A stretch of DNA of 64,000 bases. Origin: Planctomycetota bacterium (GTDB lineage Bacteria > Planctomycetota > UBA1135 > GCA-002686595). Position 1 is the stretch's first letter; every line of letters starts with the position of its first letter. The notes under the pieces were generated by a model, which was not told where the DNA came from, did no database searches, and saw only the letters and a list, made by a program, of their open reading frames with translations. Both the position numbers and the translations under genes were made by a program. This document shows, piece after piece, positions 44,623 through 53,517 of the stretch. Where the stretch lies: NCBI GenBank assembly GCA_014238415.1, contig JABABA010000025.1:1-64000 (forward strand), read 5' to 3'.

Positions 44623-45134
44623 GGTCAAGAACTCCCCGCGCAGGGAGGCACCATCCTAGCAGTTCGAAGAATCCTGGTCGACGACCCAGGCAAGTCCTTT
44701 TGAAGGCCTGACGCCAGGCAAGGGTTTTTCCCAAGAGATACATGTATCTCACAAAAACAGTTTCTCTCCCTTTGGTGTGAGGACAAGGCCGAACACAACT
44801 CAAAGGCCGGCTCCATATCCAACTGGACCTTGCGCCTGGTGACCATCCTTCAACGAGCTGTGCAGGCCTCAGGTGCCCCACCCGTTACTGATGGGCGCAC
44901 GGATACTGACCGCTCGAATAACCAAGCCACGAAACTTCCCCAACCTGGGACTGCATCTGCGGCCAACCCAGGAAATAGCCGCTCCAGCACCTGGGTCAGA
45001 TCAGTCCCTCAATAATGGCACACAAGATCTTGGCCCCCGGAATCCGACAGGGTATATTGGGGCGCTCGACATATCCCTGTGAGTCCTCGACTCCCCCAGC
45101 AACTAGACCCCTTTCCAACCACGACAGTCCAACC
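44623..45134. other. Divergent intergenic region between the PSD1 gene and the polyferredoxin
   Basis: About 510 bases with no convincing gene; the short rightward frames lack conserved sequence. It must carry the promoters of both divergent genes. The clear signal in it is the 16-bp palindrome at 44735. The AT content rises around 44725-44765, as expected for a promoter/operator zone. Confidence 0.55.
44735..44750. promoter_or_regulatory. Perfect 16-bp palindrome, candidate operator
   Basis: GAGATACATGTATCTC is a perfect inverted repeat in an otherwise GC-rich background. It lies 112 bases upstream of the PSD1 start and 384 bases upstream of the polyferredoxin start. Size and symmetry fit a dimeric repressor or activator site. 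Which protein binds is unknown. Confidence 0.55.
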
Positions 45135-46334
45135 ATGACCGAAACCGAACTGGAAAAGACAGCCGCGGCAGGTCTGTTCGATGTGGACCCGGTCCTCTGC
45201 ATCGCCTGTGATGCCTGCTGCCAGGACTTTCCCGAGATCTTCTACATGGGCGGGGACGAAAAGGCCCATGTGCTGGATGACCAAGAGGCCGACAAGTACA
45301 ACGCCCGAACGGTGGTGGATGTCTGCCCGACCGACGCAATCGGCTTCTCCGGAGAGGTGCCCCCCGCAATACTGACCGTCGAACTTGAAGAAGTCCCTGG
45401 ATGGCAAGCGGAATTTGCCCGCTGGAAGAACCTGACAGAAGATCGGGTTGAACGGGATCGCCGTTATGGCCGGGACTATGTGGTGGAGAAAACCACCCAT
45501 GGGTTCGAAATCACCTTGCAAATGCCAACTCGGGTGCCCGCCGTGCGCGACCGCTTCCGCTTTGGGGCACCGGAACTCATGCCGGAGTACAAGACCCACA
45601 TCTACTCTGATGGCAACAAGGTCTCCCTCACGGCCTGGGTGCCGCACGTCTCTCCCGACGACAAGACCGACATCAAGATGCTCAAGACCAAGATCCTGGC
45701 CTTGACCCACACCTCCAACTCCTTCCCCGGCCGCTTCACCACAGAGTGGGACTTGGAAGGGGCGGAAATCGTCGGCATGCGTTCACGTCACGACGCGCAC
45801 GGTCAGATCACCATCCTGGCCTTCACCGATCGGGCAGCCATGGAGGCCCATCAGTGGCAGGCCCACTTCATCACCGATCAATGCACTGCCTGTTCGATCT
45901 GCGAACGCGTATGCCCAACCAACGCGATCACCGCCGGCGAGCGCTATTACATCGATCCTGCGCTGTGCATCAATTGCAGCGTCTGCGGAGTCTACTGCCC
46001 TTTCGACGCTATCGATGACAGCCTCGAGGTCACCGTGCAGAAGATCAAACCCAAGCAAGTGCCAAAGGCCCGGGTAGATGAAGCCCTCTGCACCGGCTGC
46101 GAGTTTTGCGTCGATGTCTGCCCCTTCGAAGCGCTCGAAATGCAAGACCTGGTGGACCCGGGCGACTACAGCCTGCCCCAGACCTCACGCATCGCCATTG
46201 TGATCGACAAGAACTGCGTCTCCTGCAAACTCTGCGAACAGGTCTGCATCAAGGACGCAATCGATGTGCCACGTCCGCACCAGTTCGAGGACATCGGCAT
46301 GTCCTTCATGAGCTACCTGACCGACGAGCACTAA
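45135..46334 (+). CDS. Polyferredoxin with up to five [4Fe-4S] clusters and an unknown central domain
   Basis: Protein of 399 aa from ATG 45135; the frame is open 40 codons upstream without similarity. Seen: an N-terminal ferredoxin-like domain with Cys22, Cys25, Cys28 and distal Cys64 followed by Pro; a central domain of about 150 residues (about 85-240) that I do not recognise, rich in beta strands (THIYSDGNKVSLTAWVPHVS); and a C-terminal block with four CxxCxxCxxxC motifs starting at Cys250, Cys278, Cys319 and Cys361. These could hold four clusters. No signal peptide or membrane span, so a cytoplasmic electron carrier. The partner enzyme is not in the immediate neighbourhood; the low-potential aromatic reductase at the start of the window is one speculative user. 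Confidence 0.75.
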   Translation: MTETELEKTAAAGLFDVDPVLCIACDACCQDFPEIFYMGGDEKAHVLDDQEADKYNARTVVDVCPTDAIGFSGEVPPAILTVELEEVPGWQAEFARWKNLTEDRVERDRRYGRDYVVEKTTHGFEITLQMPTRVPAVRDRFRFGAPELMPEYKTHIYSDGNKVSLTAWVPHVSPDDKTDIKMLKTKILALTHTSNSFPGRFTTEWDLEGAEIVGMRSRHDAHGQITILAFTDRAAMEAHQWQAHFITDQCTACSICERVCPTNAITAGERYYIDPALCINCSVCGVYCPFDAIDDSLEVTVQKIKPKQVPKARVDEALCTGCEFCVDVCPFEALEMQDLVDPGDYSLPQTSRIAIVIDKNCVSCKLCEQVCIKDAIDVPRPHQFEDIGMSFMSYLTDEH

Positions 46335-46384
46335 AACCCGCAGGATTCGGCCGCAGAATCACTGATTCCGCTCCGACTGGCGCT

Positions 46385-48082
46385 CTACTCAATCCGCGGC
46401 TGGCCCGGTGCGATCAAAGGCCCCCGCGCGTCCTTGTCCTGCAGGAGCCCAGCACCTCCAGATGTGCGCAGACGGACCTCGGCCTTGGGCAGTGATTGCC
46501 AGTTGGTAAGGCGATAGATGCGCAATGCCTGTGAAAACACCTCACCCTTGCGGCGCACATCGTGAGAACTGAGCAATTCCCATGCATCCACGCGCTCCAG
46601 AACAAGCTGATCGAGCAATGTGTGGTGGGAAAACCACTGTGCGGGGTTGGTGCTGGAGTCAAGCACCAAGAGCGCAACCGGGAAGGCCTCCAGTCGGGCC
46701 TGTATCTCGTCCAGAGTCTGGAAGTGCAACTGATAATCGCGACCGTTCCAATCATCGGAAATCAGGACCTTGCTTGCGCGCAGGATGTGGTGACGGGGCC
46801 GGGGGCTGTCGCCCGCAGCGCCACCTACGATCACCAGGCCCTCGCCAATCGCGTCCCCGGCCACCATGATCACAGCCTGCTCGTAAAGGGGATCCTGTAC
46901 CAATTCCATGATCGGTTCCCTGTAGCCACCAAAATCCTTTTGTACGACTCGCAGTTCTTCCAAGCCAAAAAGCCCCAGCAGCAAAGCCAGTCCCCAGATG
47001 GGGGCCAGGCCCATGTCCTTGCTGGCCCGCACAACCCCATACACTGCGCAGCCCACCAAGAGAGGTGCAGCCAGTAGCAGATGCCGCTCGTCCACATCGC
47101 TGGGCAGCACCACCAACAGGACCAAGAGACTCAGAAAGAAGGCGGCGCTGGCAATCCAGGCCCCATTTTCGCCCTGGCCTCCACGACATCCCCTGAACAA
47201 GCCAAAGGCCGCAGCCAGCAGCAGCCCCCACCCCCCCACGCGCACGCTGGCGGCCAGATAGGAAGGCAACGCGCGTAGGGAATACTCCAAGTTCGGGCGC
47301 GTTCCTCCGGACCAGCTGCTGGCCTGAATTTCCGCGGTCACGCTGTACCAGGGCGCGCAAATTACCAGTACCAGTATCGCGGGCAACCAAAACGCCTTCG
47401 ACCGTAGAAGCTCAAAGCGCCGGGTAAACACCAGCGCCAAAGGCGGCACCAGCCCCAGCGCCAGGGCATTGCCCTTGGTCAGAATCCCAGCCACGGCGAA
47501 CAGACCAAATGCCAAGGCATCTCCCCTACCACCTCGATCCAAGTAGCGCCCATAAGCAAGTACGGCCAGGGTGCAGAACAACGCCAAAGGGACCTCGGTC
47601 ATCAGCACGCCGCTGAATTCTTGCACCAAGGGCAAGCACAAGAACACGAGCATCGCAACACCAGCTCCCCACATGCCGACCTGCTTCTCCATCCAACGAA
47701 AGAGGACGGTCGCGCAACAGGCGGTCAAGAACGCCATCCCCAATACCGCTGCTGCACCACTGACACCGAAGAGCACCATCCAAACACCGATCAAGGCATA
47801 GAGCACGGGGGGCCACTGACCCAGGGCAACCTTTGGATAGTGCAAGTACCAATCACGGGCGTAGTCCATGGGCGCAAGCCAGTCACCACCCAGCAGATAG
47901 TCCCGGGCCATCATGGAGGTGGCGTAATGCGCGGGCTCGTCGTTGAGGGAACCGACTCCGCTCACCAATGCCCCGCGCAGATGGACGGACAGGGCAGCCA
48001 AGGCAAAAGCCAAGCCCAAAACCAGGACAGAGGTCCTAAGGCGCACAGGAGAAGTCATAGGGAAGACTGGGGAAGGACTCAT
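46385..48082 (-). CDS. GT39/ArnT-like membrane glycosyltransferase
   Basis: Integral membrane protein of 565 aa; ATG 48058 is an alternative start. Seen: the catalytic-type first loop after helix 1 with SLNDEPAHYATS, where the acidic Asp-Glu pair matches the DE motif of protein-O-mannosyltransferase-like enzymes; YPKVALGQWPPVLYALIG; about ten hydrophobic helices up to residue ~400; and a soluble C-terminal domain of about 160 residues. Known: this superfamily transfers sugars from polyprenyl-phosphate donors to lipids, proteins or glycans on the outer face of the membrane. The acceptor is unknown. It is convergent with the polyferredoxin gene and 23 bases downstream of dinB. Confidence 0.83.
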   Translation of the reverse strand: MSPSPVFPMTSPVRLRTSVLVLGLAFALAALSVHLRGALVSGVGSLNDEPAHYATSMMARDYLLGGDWLAPMDYARDWYLHYPKVALGQWPPVLYALIGVWMVLFGVSGAAAVLGMAFLTACCATVLFRWMEKQVGMWGAGVAMLVFLCLPLVQEFSGVLMTEVPLALFCTLAVLAYGRYLDRGGRGDALAFGLFAVAGILTKGNALALGLVPPLALVFTRRFELLRSKAFWLPAILVLVICAPWYSVTAEIQASSWSGGTRPNLEYSLRALPSYLAASVRVGGWGLLLAAAFGLFRGCRGGQGENGAWIASAAFFLSLLVLLVVLPSDVDERHLLLAAPLLVGCAVYGVVRASKDMGLAPIWGLALLLGLFGLEELRVVQKDFGGYREPIMELVQDPLYEQAVIMVAGDAIGEGLVIVGGAAGDSPRPRHHILRASKVLISDDWNGRDYQLHFQTLDEIQARLEAFPVALLVLDSSTNPAQWFSHHTLLDQLVLERVDAWELLSSHDVRRKGEVFSQALRIYRLTNWQSLPKAEVRLRTSGGAGLLQDKDARGPLIAPGQPRIE

Positions 48083-48105
48083 CCTTCTTCGGCAGGTATG
48101 GCTCC

Positions 48106-49446
48106 CTATTTCCCTTCCGAGAGAGGTAAATCCAATCCCCCGGGCGACCTTTCAATACTCTCCTCCGAACCCCCAACGCACTCTTGCTGACCCTCGGCAT
48201 CCTCTCGCTCTGTTTGCAGCGCCTTTCCCGACCCTCGAGAAGGCTGCTCCCGACCGACCAGACTGCCAGGTATGACGATCCCGCGACCATGGCGCTTGCG
48301 CAGCCGGTCCAGGCTTTCAGTTGCACGAGCCAGACGCGAGTTGGACTCCATCCACTGGTCTCGTCCGGAGAGCTGGCCATTGAAGAGGGACTCCTGTTGG
48401 GGTCGACGCACATCTTCCAGACGACTGACCGAAACCCCCAGCAGCCGCAGAGGCAGGGATTCCACGCGTTCCAGCAGTTCCTTGGCGATGGAGAAGATTC
48501 GCGGCCCGAGGTTGGTGGGATAATCCAGGGTCTTGGAGCGGGTGACAGTGCGAAAGTCACTGAAGCGTGCCTTGAGAGTCACGGTCCGTCCACGCAGACC
48601 CTTGTCTCTCAAGGTGAAAGCTACCTCTTCGCTGAAAGATAGCAGAAACTGGCGCAACTCGGCCCGATCGGCGAGGTCCTCGGCAAAGGTCCGTTCCATA
48701 CCATGAGATTTCTCTTCACGAACGGGGTTCACTCGACGGTTGTCTATGCCGTGAGCCAGATCATGGATCCAAATGCCTGTGGCCCCAAAGCGGCGGCTGA
48801 CTTCATCGCGCTCAAGCCTGGCCAGATCCCCCACAGTCTCCACGCCCAACCCATTCAGTCTCTGGGTCATGCGCGGCCCCACCCCAAATATCTTGGAAAC
48901 GGGCAAGGGATCGAGAACCTTCCGAATCTCCGCAGGCCGAATCACACAGAAGCCATCGGGCTTGTCCAAATCGCTGGCAATCTTGGCCAGGAACTTGGTA
49001 GGCGCAACTCCAACGGATGCCACCAACCCGGTTTCGCGCAGGATGTCCGCACGGATCATATGTCCCACTTGCTCTCCATCACCAAAGAGACGCTCAGTGC
49101 CGCTGATATCGAGGAAGGCCTCATCCAGGGAGAGAGGTTCCACCAACGGCGTGTAGCGCTGAAAAATGTCCATCACCTTGCGGCTGACTGTGGTGTACTT
49201 GTCGAAGTCCGGGGGCAAGAGCACCAGGTCGGGACAACGCCTCCGCGCCTCGGCACTGGGCAGGGCCGAGTGCACACCAAACTTGCGCGCCTCGTAGCTC
49301 GCCGCTGAGATCACCCCGCGCCCGGAGGCAGGCCCCCCCACGCACACGGGCAGCCCAGCAAGGGACGGATTGTCCCGCACTTCGACGGACACATAGAAGG
49401 CGTCCATGTCCACATGCAGGATGGACGGAGCAGGTTCGGTGGGCAT
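48106..49446 (-). CDS. dinB: DNA polymerase IV (Y-family)
   Basis: Translesion polymerase of 446 aa; the start is ATG 49446, as the upstream in-frame extension is not conserved. Seen: HVDMDAFYVSVE (metal Asp13), SYEARKFGVHSAL, the catalytic SLDEA (Asp108, Glu109), ASVGVAPTKFLAKIAS, the helix-hairpin-helix region IFGVGPRMTQRLNGLG, and the little-finger domain. A beta-clamp-binding motif QESLF is at 351-355. About 90 further residues after it are charged, low-complexity and not part of the usual enzyme, so this copy is long. It is divergent from the fatty-acid-like cluster that starts at 49610. Confidence 0.95.
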   Translation of the reverse strand: MPTEPAPSILHVDMDAFYVSVEVRDNPSLAGLPVCVGGPASGRGVISAASYEARKFGVHSALPSAEARRRCPDLVLLPPDFDKYTTVSRKVMDIFQRYTPLVEPLSLDEAFLDISGTERLFGDGEQVGHMIRADILRETGLVASVGVAPTKFLAKIASDLDKPDGFCVIRPAEIRKVLDPLPVSKIFGVGPRMTQRLNGLGVETVGDLARLERDEVSRRFGATGIWIHDLAHGIDNRRVNPVREEKSHGMERTFAEDLADRAELRQFLLSFSEEVAFTLRDKGLRGRTVTLKARFSDFRTVTRSKTLDYPTNLGPRIFSIAKELLERVESLPLRLLGVSVSRLEDVRRPQQESLFNGQLSGRDQWMESNSRLARATESLDRLRKRHGRGIVIPGSLVGREQPSRGSGKALQTEREDAEGQQECVGGSEESIERSPGGLDLPLSEGK

Positions 49447-49609
49447 GACCAGTTGCAGGAGATCCGCGAGAAACCCGAATGTTGGGGGGGGGCCTCTTCG
49501 AATGGGGGCTCCGCATCCTAACCGGGGCCACCCCGGGCGCTGCGAGGACCCATCAAAAGCACCTCCCTGGTCGTCTGGAAGGGGTGTCTGCCAGCTAAGA
49601 TCCGGCACC

Positions 49610-50650
49610 ATGTCCCCGAGCAAGGTCTGTATCGAAGCACTCGGACTTGAGCTGCCCGCCGAACGAGTCACTTCTGACGAGTTGGAGCAGAGAATCGAGC
49701 CCCTTCTGACCCGGCTGGGTCTCTCCCGAGGCCGCCTTGAACTGATGAGCGGCATCGTCGAGCGCCGACTCTGTCCCCCGGATACGCTGCCCAGCAGCCT
49801 CTCCATCGCTGCCGCCAGGGATGCCTTGGGACGTACGGCCCTGGATCCCAGCCGGATCGGACTCTTGATTCATGCAGGGGTCTGCAGGGACTTCCTCGAA
49901 CCTGCCACCTCATCAGTAGTGCATGCGGGCTTGGGCCTTCCACCCAGTTGCGCAGCCTTCGATCTGTCCAACGCCTGCCTTGGTGTGGCAGACGGCATGG
50001 CTGTTGCCGCTCAGGCGATCCGCGGCGGCTCGATCCAAGCGGCGCTGGTCACTACCGGCGAAGACGGGCGGCCATTGATCGAGACCACAATCGCCTCTTT
50101 GATGGCAATCGATGACGACCGAGAAGCGCGCAAGGCTCTCAAGAGGGCCTACGCCTCTCTGACAATCGGCTCGGGGGGGGCAGCGGTCTTGCTGGTGGCC
50201 GAGGAACTCTCCAGCACATCCCATGTATGGCTCGATTCCACGGCCCAGGCAGACACCAAGTCGGTGGGGCTCTGCGCGGGCGATCGTGCAGCAGATGGCG
50301 GACTGGTAATGGTCACCGACTCCGAAGCTCTCCTACAGGCGGGCAATGCTTTGGCCGCACGGACGTTCGAAGAATTTCTGTTCCAGCAAGACTGGACCCG
50401 AGACAGCATCGATCGCATCATCACACACCAAGTTGGTAGCGCCCATCGCAAGTTACTGCTTGAGACTCTTGAACTCGATCCCAACAAGGACTTCCCCAGC
50501 GTGCAGACGCTGGGAAACATGGGCTCTGCATCTTTGCCCGCCACGTTGCATCTGGCCGCGGAAAAGGGCTTTATTCAACGGGGCGAGCGCATCGCTCTGC
50601 TGGGGATTGGCAGCGGCTTGCAATGCCGAATGACGGCCCTGCAGTGGTAG
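49610..50650 (+). CDS. OleA-like beta-ketoacyl synthase III
   Basis: Thiolase-superfamily condensing enzyme of 346 aa from ATG 49610. Seen: the catalytic triad Cys123 (FDLSNACLGVADGM), His273 (ITHQVGSAH) and Asn303 (GNMGSASLP). The Cys lies in N-A-C-L-G rather than the A-A-C-(S/A)-G of FabH. VCRDFLEPATSS places a Glu (97) where OleA enzymes carry the glutamate that acts as base in head-to-head condensation. It may therefore join two acyl chains or start chains on an unusual acyl group (inference). It is the first gene of a co-directional cluster with esterase, regulator, KAS II, ACP, two CrtI-like enzymes, FabG, FabZ and FabI. Classical OleB, OleC and OleD are not adjacent. Confidence 0.85.
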   Translation: MSPSKVCIEALGLELPAERVTSDELEQRIEPLLTRLGLSRGRLELMSGIVERRLCPPDTLPSSLSIAAARDALGRTALDPSRIGLLIHAGVCRDFLEPATSSVVHAGLGLPPSCAAFDLSNACLGVADGMAVAAQAIRGGSIQAALVTTGEDGRPLIETTIASLMAIDDDREARKALKRAYASLTIGSGGAAVLLVAEELSSTSHVWLDSTAQADTKSVGLCAGDRAADGGLVMVTDSEALLQAGNALAARTFEEFLFQQDWTRDSIDRIITHQVGSAHRKLLLETLELDPNKDFPSVQTLGNMGSASLPATLHLAAEKGFIQRGERIALLGIGSGLQCRMTALQW

Positions 50651-50670
50651 ACCCAAGGCCAGAACCGAAC

Positions 50671-51357
50671 ATGACTTCCTCCTCTCTGCTCGAATGCGTC
50701 GTGATGGAACCTGGCCGCCCCGCCGATTCTGCGGTGATCTGGCTGCATGGTCTAGGTGCCAGCGGTTTTGATTTTCCGCCCATCGTCGGAGAACTCGGCC
50801 TGCCTGACGACCACGGCATTCGTTTCATCTTCCCTCACGCGCCCCAGATTCCCGTAACCGTCAACGGAGGCATGGTCATGCCCGCCTGGTACGACATTCT
50901 GGCCATGGACTTTGATCGCCAGGTCGATGAGCTGGGGGTGCGAAACTCAGCGAAACACCTCGGGTGTTTGATAGAGCGCGAGCGGTCGCGGGGCATCGAG
51001 GCCGAACGGATTGTCTTGGCGGGGTTCAGTCAGGGGGGTGCTATCGCTCTGCACCAGGCACTGCGCCACCCCGATCGCCTGGCGGGTTTGATCCTGCTCT
51101 CGACCTACATCGCTGCGGACTGTGACCTGGAAGAGGAGCGCACAGCCATCAACCAGGACCTTCCGATCTTCCAAGCCCACGGTACCCGGGACCCCATGGT
51201 GACCCACGGAATGGGGCTCAAGGCCAGGGCTCGCCTCGAGGACTTGGGTTATCGGGTGCAATGGGAGGAGTACACCATGGAGCATCAGGTCGTGGCAGAG
51301 GAGATCACCGCCCTGGGAATCTGGCTGCGTGAAGCCTTGGCACCTGAAGCCAATTAG
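50671..51357 (+). CDS. Carboxylesterase/lysophospholipase (alpha/beta hydrolase)
   Basis: Protein of 228 aa from ATG 50671, 20 bases after the KAS III gene. Seen: the phospholipase/carboxylesterase family layout with WLHGLGASGFDF (oxyanion region), nucleophile Ser120 in AGFSQGGA, Asp174 in GTRDPMV and His205 in YTMEHQV. Length and fold match bacterial EstB/YpfH-type esterases. It has no signal peptide, so it is cytoplasmic. In this cluster it could release the acyl product from ACP or CoA, or trim an ester (inference). It is not the haloalkane-dehalogenase-like OleB of olefin synthesis. Confidence 0.88.
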   Translation: MTSSSLLECVVMEPGRPADSAVIWLHGLGASGFDFPPIVGELGLPDDHGIRFIFPHAPQIPVTVNGGMVMPAWYDILAMDFDRQVDELGVRNSAKHLGCLIERERSRGIEAERIVLAGFSQGGAIALHQALRHPDRLAGLILLSTYIAADCDLEEERTAINQDLPIFQAHGTRDPMVTHGMGLKARARLEDLGYRVQWEEYTMEHQVVAEEITALGIWLREALAPEAN

Positions 51358-51408
51358 AGAGGTCCTGAGGGAATCGCCGGGACCTGGGCATAGAAATCCC
51401 TAATTGTG

Positions 51409-51424
51409 AGGGGGAGATTCCCCT
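51409..51424. promoter_or_regulatory. Inverted repeat upstream of the GbsR/MarR gene
   Basis: AGGGG-GAGATT-CCCCT lies about 65-80 bases before the regulator start, in the 131-base gap between esterase and regulator. It could be an autoregulatory operator. The repeat arms are only 5 bp, so this is weak. Confidence 0.35.
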
Positions 51425-51488
51425 TCTAGGCTTGCGGGGCACTCCCACCAGGTCTTACAACCCTTGCCTACGCAGATATCAAGAATTC

Positions 51489-52238
51489 GTGAAATCTGTG
51501 ACGACCCAATTGAGCACCCCCGTGAAGCCCCCCACCGAGACCAGCCAAACCGAACTGGTCCCTTTCCTGGCCCCCGATCTGGCCGCAGAACTGCCGGCCT
51601 TTGAAGCGTTCTTCAAAGCCTTTGGCTTCAAGCAGATCCACGGACGCATCTGGGGTCTGCTAGTGCTCGCAGGCAAGCCCATGTCGAGCAAAGAAATCGC
51701 GGCCGAACTCGCGATCAGTTCCGGCGCCACCAGCACAACCCTCAAGGAGTTGATCGACTGGGGCGCGGTTCATTCGACCTTTGATCCCCCTCGACGTTGC
51801 AACCTGCACGCGGCGGTGGAGAACACTCTCTCCATCGTGGCGACGGTCTTGCGCCGCCGGGAACAGGTCGCCTTCCAGAACTTCCGCGAGGGAGCAAATC
51901 GCGCCCTCGATGTGATACGTAAACGCCACGGCAACAAGGATCCGCGGGTCCTGACCCTGCGCTCTGTGCTCTCCACCTGCGATATCGCCGATGCGGTCAT
52001 GCAGTTGGTTTTCAGCAGCGTGCACGGTGCCCTGGGTGACCCCCAAAGCCTGCTATCCAAGGCAATTGGCACAGCCCTCAAGGTGGGCGGTGTGGCCCTG
52101 CCCGGTGCGCGCAAACAGCGCGAATTCGAACATCTCAGCGGAAAAGACCTTGCCGACGAAGAATCGCTTGAAGGGGCGATCTTGAAGCCGAAGGGTGCCG
52201 AGCCCGAGCAATCTCGCGGGGACAACAGGAATGACTGA
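51489..52238 (+). CDS. GbsR/MarR-family transcriptional regulator
   Basis: Protein of about 249 aa; start GTG 51489 or GTG 51498, since no ATG is well placed. Seen: a winged-helix domain (about 45-130) with AFGFKQIHGRIWGLLVLAGKPMSSKEIAAELAIS and ATSTTLKELIDWGAVHSTF, characteristic of GbsR-type MarR regulators, then a helical dimerisation region and a charged tail. Its stop overlaps the KAS II start by 8 bases (ATGACTGA), so it is translated together with the biosynthetic genes and probably controls them. A GbsR protein may respond to a small ligand, perhaps the pathway product (inference). Confidence 0.85.
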   Translation: MKSVTTQLSTPVKPPTETSQTELVPFLAPDLAAELPAFEAFFKAFGFKQIHGRIWGLLVLAGKPMSSKEIAAELAISSGATSTTLKELIDWGAVHSTFDPPRRCNLHAAVENTLSIVATVLRRREQVAFQNFREGANRALDVIRKRHGNKDPRVLTLRSVLSTCDIADAVMQLVFSSVHGALGDPQSLLSKAIGTALKVGGVALPGARKQREFEHLSGKDLADEESLEGAILKPKGAEPEQSRGDNRND

Positions 52239-53469
52239 CCTTGCACGCATCGTAATCACGGGGGTCGGGCTGACGTCTCCCAACGGTAATTCCCTTACCA
52301 AGTACCGCAGCAACCTGCTTTCGGGCGTCAGTGGCGTCAGTCCCTGGGAGATCAGACACTTTGGCAAGACCGTTGCTGGCCAGTGCGACTTTGAAGCCAC
52401 GCGCTACCAAACCCGCAAGGCCCTGCGCAGGGGAACACGAGCAGGCTCCATCGCAATTTTCTGCGCCCACGAAGCCGTCACCGCCGCCCAAATGGACCTG
52501 GACAAATTGGGCCGGGATCGAGTGGGTGTCTATGTAGGCACCACAGAACACGGCAATGTGGAAACTGAGCAACAGATCCACGAAGTCAGCCAATACGACT
52601 TCGATCTCTCATTTTGGTCCCACCACCACAACCCGCGCACGGTGGCCAACAACCCGGCCGGGGAAGTAACCCTCTCCCTTCCCGTAACGGGCCCCCACTA
52701 CACCGTGGGCGGTGCCTGCGCTGGAGGCAACCTGGGTCTCATCCAGGGGGCCCAAATGCTGCAGTTGAACGAGGTGGACATGGCTCTCGCCGGCGGCGTC
52801 TCCGAGAGCATCCACACCTTTGGCATCTTTGCCTCCTTCAAGTCCGAAGGAGCCCTGGGCCAACACGAGGACCCGACTCAGGTTTCACGCCCCTTCGACA
52901 AGGGCCGTAACGGCATAGTGGTCAGCGAGGGAGGCTGCTTGTTCGCCATGGAACGCTTGGAGGACGCCCAACGCCGGAACGCGCCGATCATAGCCGAAGT
53001 CCTTGGCTGGCAGGTGAATTCCGACGCCACGGATTTCGTTCTGCCGAATCCCGAGCGCCAAAACCAATGCATGCGCGGAGCGATCCAACGCGCGGGTTTG
53101 CGAGCCGAGGATATTCACATCGTCAACACTCACTCCACGAGCACACCGTTGGGCGACGTCCAGGAGTGCCAGGCGATCAACGAGGTCTTCGGGGACAGCG
53201 CCAACACCAGCATCAACAACACCAAGAGTTTCATCGGGCACACCATGGGTGCCGCTGGTGCCCTTGAGTTGGCGGGCAATCTGCCCTCCTTTCAAGACGG
53301 CTGGGTGCACCCGACCATCAATGTGCCGGACCTGGACCCCGAGTGTGCAATGCGCGGGCTGGTGCTGGAAAAACCCCACAAGAACGAACAAGTCGAGACC
53401 ATTCTGAACCTCTCTTTCGGAATGCTCGGAATCAACTCAGCGGTCATAGTTGGCCGTCCTCCCTCCTGA
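52231..53469 (+). CDS. Beta-ketoacyl-ACP synthase II-like condensing enzyme
   Basis: Elongating condensing enzyme of 412 aa from ATG 52231, overlapping the regulator stop. Seen: an intact Cys-His-His site, Cys163 in VGGACAGGN, His301 in NTHSTSTPLGD and His337 in KSFIGHTMGAAG, with Lys332. The context of the Cys (GGACAGG) differs from the TACAT/ASG of housekeeping FabF, and the N-terminal region is divergent (PWEIRHFGKTVAG), so it is a specialised paralogue rather than the cell's main FabF. No chain-length-factor partner lacking Cys is present. It should extend acyl chains on the ACP encoded 48 bases downstream. Confidence 0.92.
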   Translation: MTDLARIVITGVGLTSPNGNSLTKYRSNLLSGVSGVSPWEIRHFGKTVAGQCDFEATRYQTRKALRRGTRAGSIAIFCAHEAVTAAQMDLDKLGRDRVGVYVGTTEHGNVETEQQIHEVSQYDFDLSFWSHHHNPRTVANNPAGEVTLSLPVTGPHYTVGGACAGGNLGLIQGAQMLQLNEVDMALAGGVSESIHTFGIFASFKSEGALGQHEDPTQVSRPFDKGRNGIVVSEGGCLFAMERLEDAQRRNAPIIAEVLGWQVNSDATDFVLPNPERQNQCMRGAIQRAGLRAEDIHIVNTHSTSTPLGDVQECQAINEVFGDSANTSINNTKSFIGHTMGAAGALELAGNLPSFQDGWVHPTINVPDLDPECAMRGLVLEKPHKNEQVETILNLSFGMLGINSAVIVGRPPS

Positions 53470-53517
53470 ACTGATCGACTGATCACCACGACACCCAAGC
53501 CAACGGGCAAATCTGAC

